From: Sipunculus nudus
Taxonomy: Eukaryota; Annelida; Sipuncula; Golfingiida; Sipunculidae
Length of the DNA stretch: 64,000 bases
Direction: 5' to 3'
Assembly (NCBI GenBank): GCA_026874595.1
Contig: CM049322.1
Coordinates: 22,973,400 to 23,037,399 of the forward strand
Shown: piece by piece, positions 54,775 to 61,734 of the stretch
Position numbering within the stretch: position 1 is the stretch's first letter
Layout: each line of letters begins with the position of its first letter
Position numbers and translations under genes: made by a program
Notes under the pieces: generated by a model
Told to the model about the DNA's origin: nothing
The model's input: the letters and a program-made list of their open reading frames with translations, nothing else
Database searches by the model: none

Positions 54775-55685
54775 CATTATTATTTTTGTCCGGTTCATGT
54801 GATTTGATTAACATAATAGTTGTCATTATAATCTTCATTTGTTTCTTCGTTCTGGTAATTCTTTTTACTGCTATTTTGTCCAGTTTATATATTTTAGATG
54901 AATGCAGTATAATTATCATTCATTTGAGTATTGAATAATCAAAGCTTGAAATCGAGTTTAACACCTGGCTTTTTAAGTAATTTACTGTATATAACTTCGC
55001 TTATATTATGTCGTTCAATATAATCGTACCTTTTGTCCCACCTATATTTTGGTACCTCTGTTTACAGCACATACAGCGGCGGCCAGCTCCTAGACGAACA
55101 AATGCGATACGTCAGCCAAGACCAAGCAGTAAGGACTACCGGCTCATATACTTTTGCCTTTGTCCCGCTTACCTTAATTATCTTTAACAACAGCATAAAC
55201 CAACCAACCACCAAATCCATATATACACAATTCAGCTACACGTTTCTTTAACAAAATTAACCCAAAAATGTACCCAAAATAGTCATGAAGGTTTGTGAAC
55301 CTGGAGAAAATAACAGTGATAGTGTAGGCCTGCAAAAGAAGGTAGGGTACAGCTGGTAGAATTTATAAACAATGAGTGCTAGCTGACTGACTTTATGACA
55401 GAGTACCGTGTTGTTAAGTATGAGTGCTAGCTGTCTGACGTTATGGCATTGTATCATGTTGTTAACTGTGAGTGCTACTGTCCGACTTTCTGACAGAATA
55501 TTGTGTTATTAACTATGTGTGCTAGCTGTTTGACTTTATTTCTTGCAGACCGTCTGTCACGACACATTCCCACAACGGGCGGAATGTCCTCACTGGACTT
55601 ACCCTCCATACCAATACAACTGAAGCCTCCAGAGTATACTGCAGAGCCACCACCGTCATACGAGGAAGCCACGTCCACAGCATAA
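12173..55685 (+). CDS. Seven-CUB-domain type I membrane protein with PPxY tail
   Basis: Nineteen exons join with consistent phase into 1012 codons plus TAA. Order: signal peptide (residues 1-22), CUB1 (about 26-148), CUB2 (149-277), CUB3 (278-401), CUB4 (402-528), CUB5 (529-655), CUB6 (656-783), CUB7 (784-907), transmembrane helix (about 917-941), basic juxtamembrane segment, and a tail with PPEY (994-997) and PPSY (1002-1005). Each CUB shows the early Cys, the C-x-W/Y strand, the later Cys and usually the C-G of this beta-sandwich fold. Phase-1 introns bound every CUB and a phase-0 intron splits it, so the modules look serially duplicated. CUB domains generally bind proteins or glycans outside the cell; PPxY motifs recruit WW domains such as those of NEDD4-type ubiquitin ligases. 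Ligand and pathway are unknown. No LDLa, protease or other domain was seen. Weakest points are the AAG acceptors of exons 12 and 17. Confidence 0.9.
13331..13592. repeat. Two TA tracts flanking a long perfect-type hairpin
   Basis: TA-rich tracts at 13331-13382 and 13541-13592 bracket an inverted repeat at 13387-13470. There, the arm containing CATCATAAACAGTTAG pairs with CTAACTGTTTATGATG, and the middle (ATGTACTACAGAG / TTCTGCAGTACAT) is itself nearly palindromic. The whole 84 nt can fold as one stem with few mismatches. It could be a miniature inverted-repeat element or a small-RNA hairpin. Confidence 0.8.
13593..13945. repeat. 121-bp tandem repeat, three copies
   Basis: The motif AAAGCATTTGCATT recurs at 13661, 13782 and 13903, a period of 121 bp. 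Copies 2 and 3 are nearly identical and copy 1 more diverged. AT-rich and noncoding. Confidence 0.9.
15800..30690. repeat. 35-bp minisatellite, about 415-420 homogeneous copies
   Basis: Unit CTTTTAACATCAGTTTGTTA plus CTTTATGGTGTTCAT, 35 bp. Decayed units start near 15800, homogeneous units run from about 16075 to 30660, and the array stops about 30-45 bp before the exon 2 acceptor. Common variants are TTTAGGG for TTTATGG, AACACCAG for AACATCAG, and CAGTTGG for CAGTTTG; two adjacent units near 26150-26190 lack one T. There are no spacers, so it is not a CRISPR. Each unit contains a pyrimidine-rich run, a TTAAC branch-point-like string and a CAG. Confidence 0.98.
30720..30865 (+). CDS. CUB gene exon 2: first half of CUB1
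   Basis: Acceptor TTCGTTACAG, phase 1 in, phase 0 out at GTAAGG. Encodes Cys27 (GYCPHAS) and the RYPPNTHCLWQL strand typical of a CUB start. Confidence 0.9.
31005..33887. repeat. 33-bp minisatellite with two subfamilies
   Basis: The unit is 33 bp, of the form GACACCAAAACCAAGGGTTC plus TCAAACCATGCCG. Units over about 31030-31800 read CCAAGAGGTCCC and those over 31800-33887 read CCAAGGGTTCTC, so two subfamilies meet near 31800. Because 33 is divisible by 3, frames stay open on both strands for up to 300 codons (for example 31847-32764 reads DTKTKGSQTKT-like repeats or their shifted forms). In-frame stops, indels and the intronic position argue against coding. Confidence 0.95.
35691..35932. repeat. 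121-bp tandem duplication inside the foldback element
   Basis: ACCGCGGGGACGAATTTAGA occurs at 35691 and, except for position shifts, again at 35812, with the rest of the 121 bp nearly identical. It creates the repetitive open frame 35676-35987, which I do not regard as a gene. Confidence 0.85.
36455..36535. repeat. GA-rich low-complexity tract
   Basis: Imperfect GAGA runs in the loop of the foldback element. Confidence 0.8.
37472..37578. repeat. Remnant of the 33-bp minisatellite
   Basis: CTAAAACCAAGGGTTCCCAA, then GGCGGACA and GGGTTCTCAGACCAAGACGG, are units of the array left of the foldback element, in the same orientation. This marks the right side of the insertion. Confidence 0.85.
37800..40655 (-). 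mobile_element. 5'-truncated, decayed L1/Tx1-type LINE (reverse transcriptase ORF2)
   Basis: Antisense to the host gene. Frames in element order are 40628-39972, 40018-39779, 39723-39280, 39319-38867, 38799-38455 and 38521-37832, broken by frameshifts and stops. Recognisable parts: GKTPGSDGLPIEFYQKFW (fingers), LKNWRPLTLLN, DQTGFMPNRY, RGVRQGCPLSPYIF and the catalytic QYADDT at 39484-39501. Near the C-terminus, a C-x2-C-x8-H-x4-C finger lies at 38150-38203. There is no apurinic endonuclease domain, so the 5' end is truncated near 40655. The 3' limit is approximate. The element cannot be functional as it stands. Confidence 0.92.
40781..41015 (+). CDS. CUB gene exon 3: second half of CUB1
   Basis: Acceptor CAAATTGCAG, phase 0 in, GTAAGT donor, phase 1 out. 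Encodes IILLNFHNVDTKC, VTIYNG, VCGTSRPLP and YTGFALAVKA, the usual C-terminal half of a CUB. Confidence 0.9.
41343..41488 (+). CDS. CUB gene exon 4: first half of CUB2
   Basis: Acceptor CTGTATTTAG, phase 1 in, GTAGGT donor, phase 0 out. Encodes VACSHITRPATVETP and THLCKWQILAPAGQ. Confidence 0.88.
41489..41915 (+). other. CUB gene intron 4
   Basis: Donor GTAGGTGA, acceptor GTTGATACAG. AT-rich; nothing recognised. Confidence 0.8.
41916..42017 (+). CDS. CUB gene exon 5: middle of CUB2
   Basis: Phase 0 in and out (34 codons), donor GTGAGT. Encodes LIRMKLLNFELDGSGPQC, YLKISDG and CADSE. CUB2 is the only module with a third exon, which implies an extra intron gain. Confidence 0.87.
42018..42584 (+). 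other. CUB gene intron 5
   Basis: Donor GTGAGT, acceptor TATTTTATCGTCAG. No repeat or gene recognised; the minus-strand frame 42151-42477 is not protein-like. Confidence 0.8.
42585..42723 (+). CDS. CUB gene exon 6: end of CUB2
   Basis: Acceptor ATCGTCAG, phase 0 in, GTAAAT donor, phase 1 out. Encodes LLHRRCGTHTDQSAW and GFQYLLEFVNIS. Confidence 0.87.
43000..44815. repeat. 41-48 bp minisatellite in intron 6, about 40 copies
   Basis: The unit contains ATCATATACAGGTGATAACA followed by CCAGAACACTGCTTAAATAG; longer variants carry TTATATAAATAG. Units are more diverged than in the 35-bp array. Each carries ATACAGGTGATA, which resembles both an acceptor end and a donor. Confidence 0.95.
44816..45424 (+). 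other. Distal part of CUB gene intron 6
   Basis: AT-rich, with a T run near 44996-45009. Ends in the acceptor GCTATTTTTCAG. Nothing else recognised. Confidence 0.75.
45425..45555 (+). CDS. CUB gene exon 7: first half of CUB3
   Basis: Phase 1 in, donor GTATTT, phase 0 out. Encodes DLACSNNPPSFKLTEP, WQPNGPTSKKCQWTIQ and API. Confidence 0.88.
45819..46059 (+). CDS. CUB gene exon 8: second half of CUB3
   Basis: Acceptor CCTTTTGCAG, phase 0 in, GTGAGT donor, phase 1 out. Encodes VINFQTEKLDFPGEC, GVFIYDAN, LCLPS and FRGSFEFTEID. The C-G pair is C-L here, and the module has a longer loop before the final strands. Confidence 0.88.
46301..46428 (+). CDS. CUB gene exon 9: first half of CUB4
   Basis: Acceptor ACATTTCCAG, phase 1 in, GTCAGT donor, phase 0 out. 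Encodes RACGSQPLRLTSPGGGF and YSGTYPPNSHCTYSM. Confidence 0.9.
46717..46969 (+). CDS. CUB gene exon 10: second half of CUB4
   Basis: Acceptor TTTATTTATCAG, phase 0 in, GTAAGA donor, phase 1 out. Encodes AVRLEFLNFHMKDYS, CMYENITIYDDG, FCGPYAP and FSGFRARYSF. This is the most canonical CUB half in the protein. Confidence 0.92.
47395..47531 (+). CDS. CUB gene exon 11: first half of CUB5
   Basis: Acceptor is the TAG at 47392-47394; the earlier ACAG at 47380 would give an in-frame stop. Phase 1 in, GTCAGT donor, phase 0 out. Encodes IGCGADEEASHLPAV and LSACRYNISAPSGM. Confidence 0.85.
47532..48465 (+). other. CUB gene intron 11
   Basis: Donor GTCAGT. Open frames at 47789-48136 and 48212-48394 are weakly protein-like but have no recognised motif. 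They may be remnants of a mobile element. Confidence 0.55.
48466..48709 (+). CDS. CUB gene exon 12: second half of CUB5
   Basis: The acceptor is inferred as ATAAG at 48465, with a poor pyrimidine tract. No AG nearer the domain edge fits the frame, and the start IVRLDVSGYNMESC aligns with the other modules. GTAAGT donor, phase 1 out. Encodes CCRLEVYEGTNRLYSRC and DFTLMYTFEEKA. Confidence 0.8.
48710..49294 (+). other. CUB gene intron 12
   Basis: AT-rich, no feature recognised. Acceptor CCCGTGTTTCAG. Confidence 0.75.
49295..49440 (+). CDS. CUB gene exon 13: first half of CUB6
   Basis: Phase 1 in, GTACGT donor, phase 0 out. Encodes YACDANHRPFVVKPGA and HYPRNQNCLWIINASPGE. Confidence 0.9.
49441..50832 (+). 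other. CUB gene intron 13
   Basis: Holds hydrophobic open frames at 49840-50064, 50122-50412 and 50548-50826 with no family I recognise. AT-biased composition makes spurious frames likely; a decayed mobile element is the other option. Confidence 0.5.
50833..51070 (+). CDS. CUB gene exon 14: second half of CUB6
   Basis: Acceptor TTCTGATTTCAG, phase 0 in, GTATGT donor, phase 1 out. Encodes IIEIWFRHFDILDC, CSHVTLYNGNT, MCGSANY and GFFAIYTIV. Confidence 0.9.
51071..51494 (+). other. CUB gene intron 14
   Basis: Contains an A-rich run near 51102-51130. Otherwise nothing recognised. Acceptor GACGTTTTTACAG. Confidence 0.75.
51495..51625 (+). CDS. CUB gene exon 15: first half of CUB7
   Basis: Phase 1 in, GTAAGC donor, phase 0 out. 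Encodes ERACVGGAALRMNYSPG and NTCAWTITATFGQ. Confidence 0.9.
51626..52512 (+). other. CUB gene intron 15
   Basis: No gene or clear repeat. The acceptor is a good pyrimidine tract ending CTGTTGCAG. Confidence 0.7.
52513..52753 (+). CDS. CUB gene exon 16: second half of CUB7
   Basis: Phase 0 in, GTAAGT donor, phase 1 out. Encodes HVEAWFSVLDLGHGIRC, FTFRDGG, FCGGNHDV and YNYDLHYKFTG. Confidence 0.9.
53064..53089. repeat. 26-base poly(C) tract
   Basis: Uninterrupted C run in intron 16. It could form G-quadruplex or i-motif structure and its length may be an assembly approximation. Confidence 0.95.
53231..53712. repeat. 41-bp minisatellite in intron 16, about 12 copies
   Basis: The unit contains GTTATCATGTAATGTT then AGTGTTAGCAAAGTGCCACA, with a period of 41 bp and moderate divergence. 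It ends only about 35 bp upstream of the transmembrane exon. Confidence 0.92.
53746..53864 (+). CDS. CUB gene exon 17: transmembrane helix
   Basis: The acceptor is inferred as TTTGAAG at 53745, the only nearby AG that fits the phase 1 entry. Donor GTGAGT, phase 0 out. Encodes VPDRSMQTG, then a hydrophobic helix (about residues 917-941, GIVMGVILCLVLVICIIIV in its core) and KYRQIQ as the stop-transfer. One helix with a signal peptide means type I topology. Confidence 0.82.
53797..54625 (+). repeat. 85-bp array copied from the 3' half of exon 17 plus its donor
   Basis: The first 85-bp unit is exon 17 itself from GTCATTCTG through the donor to AAGTGC. The string GTGTTAGTCATCTG or a relative recurs near 53811, 53896, 53981, 54066, 54148, 54239, 54313, 54399 and 54484, followed by a partial copy. 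Periods are 85 bp with small indels. Later copies accumulate mutations and broken donors (CTAAGT, TTGAGT). These are exon-derived tandem copies in intron 17. Confidence 0.93.
53896..53949 (+). CDS. Candidate 54-nt cassette exon (second transmembrane half)
   Basis: The second unit of the 85-bp array has acquired an acceptor, CATTCTGTTGCAG, and has a weak donor, GTATTT. Between them lie 18 open codons, VLVICFIIVGVIKYRQIQ, phase 0 at both ends, so inclusion after exon 17 keeps frame. The next unit (53981-54034) also has an acceptor (TGTGTCAG) and an open 18-codon frame, but its donor reads CTAAGT. Use is hypothetical. Confidence 0.3.
54626..55067 (+). other. Distal part of CUB gene intron 17
   Basis: Holds a (TTA)n run at about 54741-54785. 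Ends in the acceptor CCTCTGTTTACAG. Nothing else recognised. Confidence 0.75.
55068..55128 (+). CDS. CUB gene exon 18: basic juxtamembrane tail
   Basis: Phase 0 in, GTAAGG donor, phase 1 out. Encodes HIQRRPAPRRTNAIRQPRPS, an Arg/Pro-rich segment expected on the cytoplasmic side. Confidence 0.8.
55374..55548 (+). repeat. 48-bp repeat ending in the exon 19 acceptor
   Basis: Four copies of GAGTGCTAGCTG...GACTTTATGACAG begin at 55374, 55422, 55470 and 55517. The fourth copy is the real acceptor region (GCTAGCTGTTTGACTTTATT then TCTTGCAG). Copies 1 and 3 also end in ACAG, giving pseudo-acceptors. The sequence after the first ACAG (AGTACCGTGTTGTT) resembles the exon start ACCGTCTGTCAC. Confidence 0.85.
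55549..55685 (+). CDS. CUB gene exon 19: PPxY tail and stop
   Basis: Acceptor TTTCTTGCAG, phase 1 in, 45 codons including TAA. Encodes RLSRHIPTTGGMSSLDLP and LKPPEYTAEPPPSYEEATST. The two PPxY motifs, eight residues apart, are a classic tandem WW-domain ligand. No tyrosine-based kinase domain is present. Confidence 0.88.
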
Positions 55686-57460
55686 CACCGGAAGTGACGT
55701 ATATGGAATCATACAATCTAGTCAGTTCATATATCTAAAACAAACAATATCCTGATAGGCAACGAGCTTCTGTTAGTCCTGAAAATTCTTACAAGTGCGT
55801 TTGTACTTGCGCATTCTGTTGAAGTTTTGGACGGTGTACATTGTCACTGTTTGCAAACACGGAATGTCTCAAAATTGGTAGGCCTAATTACTCATTTTAA
55901 TGTCAGTATTTATATTGTCCTTTTTATATTAAACTCTCCCGACCCATATTTAATGTGATAGATTGACACCAAAGATCATTCTTGAATCCAGCATATCATA
56001 TATTTATGAGACGATCTAAAGTAGGTAGTGGTTATATATTATAAATAAATTATGTTAATGAGCGATATCAGGGGAATCTGTAAGTGCCCCCATGTAACAT
56101 GAGGCGTATATTTTATATAGAAATCTCAATCCTATATATATTCACTCTGAATGTCTCCATTTTTTATGATGTGTATTTTGACATTTGAAATATTATTAGT
56201 AATTTTTTTTTTTACGACAGATTTGGAAATGGAAATTATATTTTGTTAAATAAAATTATAAATCTCATTATGACTCCGCGTTCTGTTAAGTCTGAAAGAA
56301 ACACAGGGTTAATGAAATGAATATAAACCTTTAGAATGAGATCATCTGAGAAATTTTGCAGCCGTCAAATGTCATCGCTGCATTATATTCAAACTGAGAA
56401 ATTTGAGTAATCCTACGACCAAGAAAACAAATGCTACTCTTCATGGAAATACAAATTCTATCGACAAGTGGAATGGATTGCTATTACTCCCAATTAATGT
56501 AGTTTATCAGGCTGGCGATACAACAGTTCCTGCAGGTATACCGATTGATTGAATTTACTAAATTAGATAGTACATGTGTCCTTTTAAAATGTGCTATTTT
56601 CTGCCGAAATAAAACATGCACATGGCCAGGATTTTGCCCCAGACATTCGAAAACGTTTTTTAGTAATTAATACCTCGCAAAACATATACCGTCATTCTGA
56701 AATTACATTTATATAGGTACTGATACACGAGAACTGGTGTAGTATTAGGAAAAATTCAATTCTGTCTAGACACGCCAGATGTTATCATGATTCAGAAGTC
56801 GTTATTTACAGATTACATACAATTCACGACCTCCCATCTGAACATTATGTAAAGCAGCTATATATGATGTAGAACCCATGCAGTTTATAGGCTCACAATG
56901 AAACCAGAGTATCCTAGTCACGTGGCCCCGTCCAGCTGTCTTAAAAGAGTGAGAACGGGTGTTCTTGGGGAGAAATCCAGGAAAAGACCAAGAAAACATG
57001 CATTAAAAAGAAAACTTGCAAGTAAATAATACAGTACAGGTAGCCTAAACTTAACTTATAAATTCATCGTATGACTGAAATAAATTTATTTCAATATGTC
57101 TGGAGCTTTGTAGAAAAATAGTGAATATTTTTATGATTTTTAAAGGGTGGAGGTTTGTAACCCCGATGACCCATTCCAGCTCCGGTTCAGACTGGTCATT
57201 ATTAATGTGTCCCTTGATTCAGTTTATTGATTTCTCAGATCGGTGGTGTCTAATACATTTACTGGAAATTCGACATCTAAAGGGATGATGTAAATTTATA
57301 TGTAACTCATGGGAAACAAAGTCATCCATAAGAACTTGGTTTATCATCACGTGGTATTCTCTCAGTGAACCAGCTATAAACATAAGTACAATCATTGTGG
57401 GATTAAAACAGAATGAAAAACAAACGTGCAGCGTAAAACGAGAGTGGGTGGAGTGTGCGA
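55686..57460 (+). other. 3' UTR and flank of the CUB gene
   Basis: AATAAA polyadenylation-signal candidates lie at 56044-56049 and 56249-56254. The rest is AT-rich with no gene recognised. Confidence 0.55.
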
Positions 57461-57487
57461 GGTTATTTACATCTTTTGACGCCAGGT

Positions 57488-57685
57488 GGCACCAGCTATG
57501 GGCGCCAGAATGCAATCATTCGTTTCAACTGTCAGAGCTTCAGAAACCAAGGCTGTAAACTAGTGGTGGGTGTATATAACTTTGTAGCTGAGGTAACTTT
57601 TCTAGACTCTGTGAGAGCGGAATGTATTATAGTACTTAATGGCAAAACTTGTCTTTATATATCTACGTCCTCGTTAGAATTGTGA
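57488..57685 (+). other. Possible isolated exon or gene fragment
   Basis: Following TTTTGACGCCAG there is an open frame reading GGTSYGRQNAIIRFNCQSF and GCKLVVGVYNFVAE, with a GTAACT donor-like site after VAE; the frame continues to a stop at 57685. It is protein-like and Cys-containing but unrecognised and without partner exons. It may be chance. Confidence 0.2.
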
Positions 57686-57689
57686 CGGA

Positions 57690-58222
57690 AAGTAAAACAA
57701 CTCTCTTCACTGGAACTTGTTTTTATTTTGGTTTTGTTTATAGGGTTCCGGTCATACCAGGGAGAACTGTACTAGTGTTATCTACTCGCTCATTTACCTG
57801 ATCCTCAATATAGAACTAAAAAAAGATTATCATGAATAACTCTCTTGAAAACAACATTCCAGGTGAAAACGATCTTTGTGACAGGACGTCTGGTCTTGAA
57901 TTCAAGCAAATTAAAAAAAAATCAGTGTTACAAACTTGTCAGTTAAGTACAATCATATGCATGTTTTGTCTAACTGATCAGTGAGGGTTGTTTGAAGTTT
58001 ATACAGATGTATTTGTAATCTTTGCTGGTGATATTAAATAACTAACGCCATGTGGACTTTACAAAATACACTCAAAAGCACAAATCAAACGTTATTTGGT
58101 AAAGGGCGTTTGAAGGAGGGCCGTTAAATCATATGATGGTCCGATCTTCAAAGTTGAGTTTCGCATGTAACATGGAACAAAACATAATTCCTGCTTTCGT
58201 TAATGCTTACCACCTTATTTAA
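57690..58222. other. Intergenic, nothing recognised
   Basis: AT-rich sequence without a credible open frame or repeat. Confidence 0.55.
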
Positions 58223-58481
58223 ATCAGCATGCATTATGATTAAAAGTCTACAAATCCTTTATGTTTAAGTCTTGGCCTGGAGTCTGGCCTTGGAGGGGGC
58301 GAGTGATTGATGAGTGGTTCCCATCAAGGGTTAACTGAACGTTAATTTGGTCGAGTTCCGTCTGGCGTAAAATATTTGTGGTTAAAGGTCAGATTTGCCA
58401 TTCTGTATGTGTGGCCGCGTGGACAGTGGTGGACTTTACAGGAATCACAATGTTTAATTGTTTCACCACATTAACAATGCT

Positions 58482-58528
<47 letters not shown>

Positions 58529-58969
58529 AGATTACAGACGTTACCCGTAACATTCCATGCCTGACCTAACAAGAAATGTGATAATGTGATATTTTCTCAT
58601 TTTTACACCAATTCCTCTTTTTTTCAACACAATTCCTCCTTTTTATACCAATTGATTTCAATCAGCATGGAATATATTTACAAAAGTCTACAAATCCTTT
58701 ATGCAAGTCCGGCCTTGGAGTCCCCGCCGGGGAGGGGGCGGGTGATTGATAAGTGGTTCACATCAAGTGTTTACTGAACTTTGGTCGGGTTCCGTCTGGC
58801 ATAAAATATTTGTGGTTAAAGGTCACATTGGACATTCTGTTAGTATGACCGCGTAGACAGTGGGGTGGGGGTGAGGGCAGGGGGGCGGGGGGTCTTTACG
58901 GGGATTACAATACTTAACCTGACCACATGAACAAAATACTCTCTGTGTCTCACCACAGTATACGTATAC

Positions 58970-59041
<72 letters not shown>

Positions 59042-59093
59042 ATTGCAGACGTTTCCTTAAAATTCAATGTCTAACCCAACAAGAAATGTGATG
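58223..59093. repeat. About 440-bp tandem duplication carrying (TC)n tracts
   Basis: Copy 1 (58223-58590) and copy 2 (about 58660-59093) share CTACAAATCCTTTATG (58248 and 58688), TAAAATATTTGTGGTTAAAGG, a (TC)n tract (58483-58526 and 58970-59028) and CAAGAAATGTGAT. Copy 2 has a G-rich insertion near 58860-58892 and a longer TC tract with a GT tail. Confidence 0.88.
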
Positions 59094-60249
59094 ACACAGA
59101 ATTACATATATATTTACTTTATTCTCGATATATCCTCACTGAATCAAATAGTTAATAAAGGATATATAACCTTATACACTATATAAAATGAGCGTCATTG
59201 TGTAAAATATCACAATATGCTATTGGAAATTATACATGAATATATTACAGAATTGTATATACAGCAAGGAACGGCAAATCACAGCACTGCCAGGTTAATA
59301 TAAGCATTATAAAATAATATTTAACGCCCACGTGAGCCTACTCTTACCGATAAGAATACACGTGTATATGTTGTCATGACTAAAGTAATATATGACGTGT
59401 ATTATTTACATAACTCACACATATAAATACATTTTTCTAAAGTGATCATTTATCTTAACTAACCCAATATCCATTCTTGCGTACACCTCTATTATAAAAT
59501 GAGCCCATTGTTACGAAAATAAAATCATATTCACAATGCTAAAAAGATGCACGTACAAAATAGAGATCTAATGCCGTGATAAACCATAGTATATAAATAC
59601 ATATAGTATTAACATGAGCTACTAGAATATAACAATATAACAGTTCACCCGATCTTACCGTGAGATCACGCAATACAGTTTATAAATGCCAACTGAAGTG
59701 TGGTATCATATATAATACACCACTGACTATATATGTAAACTATAAACCTCTTAACAAAAATTCTTAACATATATAAAATATATGGAGACTAGCCACGTGA
59801 TACTGTTCTCGGTATATCTGGCCTTTATAAATTACGTATCTCTGGCAAGAACAGGTATATTGCGAAGAATGCAAACTTGGTCAAACTTGAGCCATCCATG
59901 CGCTTCCCTTAATGAACTCTAATCTAGATGTTTCTTATATCAGCCTCTTTGTATCAGTTATTAAATAATTCATTCTAACTGTTTCAACTTCACTGTATTG
60001 CTAATAACTTAGTTGAAGCCATACCCTTTGACATAGTCCACATGTACACAAAAACGTGTATACAGGGATATATCTGCACATCATAGGAATACTATATATT
60101 CAGGGGGCATCTGTAACCAGCCCCACCACACCTGACATTCCGGTATGAGGATCCATGCATGGCTGCTCTAGGAGTCTGCCGAAAGATGAACTTGTGACGT
60201 CATCGTCGGACGGTATGTGACGTAACCCGTATCACATTCTGGTGGTTTT
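59094..60249. other. 3' side of the syncollin-like gene, AT-rich
   Basis: No open frames or repeats of note; part of it is presumably the 3' UTR of the minus-strand gene that ends at 60250. Confidence 0.5.
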
Positions 60250-60696
60250 TCAATGCACGCGCGATCTCCGGATGGCAGGAATGATGCCATGTTGACAAAC
60301 ACACTCGTAGGATGAAATAACGTCATTCCAGTTGTGCCATGCCCAGAACCCCCTCCTCACAGAGTTGAGTGACGTGTGGACACCGGCCCAGAAAGCGTGT
60401 TTGTGACCTTTATGGTTTGAATGTTCCCAGACGATCAGCCGGCAGCCATATTGAACCACCACAGACGATATTTTATCATTGAAGACGCTGCCAAGACGAT
60501 AAACTTTGTCGCCATGATACAAGCTGAGAGACTTACCGCGGCAGGACTTGTCTTCCTGACTGTGACTGTGCTCGTAGACTCTGCTGCAAAACGTTAAGCC
60601 ACCAACCTGATCTGGCAGCTCCCAGGGCTGTGGACACTGGGCCACGGACAGTCTAAGGAAAGCCATTATCAATGACGCCATCAATATTTGCTTCAT
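60250..60696 (-). CDS. Syncollin-like secreted beta/gamma-crystallin-fold protein
   Basis: Single-exon frame of 148 residues. Signal peptide MKQILMASLIMAFLRLSVAQ, then a mature chain of about 128 residues with six Cys (21, 37, 52, 85, 132, 134). Two calcium-type beta/gamma-crystallin motifs (N/D-N/D-x-x-S/T-S) lie at 73-78 (NDKISS) and 124-129 (NDVISS). The pattern of a leading CP, CxxVY, SSVVV, CRLIVWEH, GHKHAFWAG, RRGFW, WNDVISSYECVC matches the vertebrate syncollin family in order and size, as I know it. Syncollin is a zymogen-granule lumen protein of pancreatic acinar cells; a role in digestive-gland or mucosal secretory granules is an inference. The ORF is intact. A TATA-like CTATATAAC lies about 210 bp upstream on the minus strand. 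Confidence 0.85.
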   Translation of the reverse strand: MKQILMASLIMAFLRLSVAQCPQPWELPDQVGGLTFCSRVYEHSHSQEDKSCRGKSLSLYHGDKVYRLGSVFNDKISSVVVQYGCRLIVWEHSNHKGHKHAFWAGVHTSLNSVRRGFWAWHNWNDVISSYECVCQHGIIPAIRRSRVH

Positions 60697-61730
60697 TTTG
60701 ATTTATGATTTGAGGTTAAATTTACTTAAATTATAGCTTATAGTTGTTCAGTTGAGTTACGGTTGAATCAGTTATCAGGCTGACCAATTAGGTTTCCTGA
60801 AGTTTTTGGTCAGCTAGTTTGATTAGTTGCCGTAGCCTCCCTCTCTCTCTTTTCGTCTGCGTTTGAATACTGTCTTTCCGTTAATGCCGGGAGCTGTTTC
60901 TGCCATGTTATATAGTGATGTCCAGCAGGGTTTAGAAAATTCCATAATAAAAACGGAAAGATGCCTGGGTTTCCCATGACGTTGCACCGTGCCATTCAGT
61001 CGTAAGTTGTTTACTGTTTTATGATGCGAGTGGGGATTCCCCCAGCAAACGGGCTAAGTTACAAAGTACTTCACTACAGCAATGAACAGCACACTGGTTA
61101 ATACTTAACTTCCAGCGGCCGAACGAACTGAATATGTCTGGCTCATTGCTAAGGTCTCTTTTTCATTGGGTACTTTTGACGCATGTAGAAATAGGAAATT
61201 TATAAACTCCAAACTTTTGGGCCGTTTTGCCACTTTTCAATTGCATCATTTTGAGTTTATGATACAATGTGTTTGTTTTAGGTTGTTACTTACTGCATAT
61301 ACATAACAACATGTATACAATGAATGGCCGGGGGACAGTCAGTGCAGACACCAACAGACATATTCTTGAGATATCGCTTATAAAGGGGTATCTTGAAATG
61401 AAGCATATTCCCATTCATTCAAAACTTCCTTGAAATGTTCAAATGTTCAATTAATTAATCCTATATTTGACGTCAAACCAGGTGTAAAACACAAGAAAGG
61501 GTTTTTCATGATAGCTACAGCTAAAAGTAAAAACAACGGTAGATATTAGCTTGTTTTTGATCATATATATACTAAATGTTTCAAAGCACATTTGTAATCA
61601 CAGTCAACCATCTAAACGTCCTGAATCCATGCACTTGTGGCGAGATATAAATTCATAATAAAAACCCCATAACGTACATATATGACAGATTCTTTCTAAT
61701 GGTTTAAGCACTGATAGCCTCTTTCTATTG
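60697..61730. other. Upstream region of the syncollin-like gene
   Basis: Contains the presumed promoter with the minus-strand TATA-like sequence at about 60907-60916. No other feature recognised. Confidence 0.45.
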
Positions 61731-61734
61731 ATGT

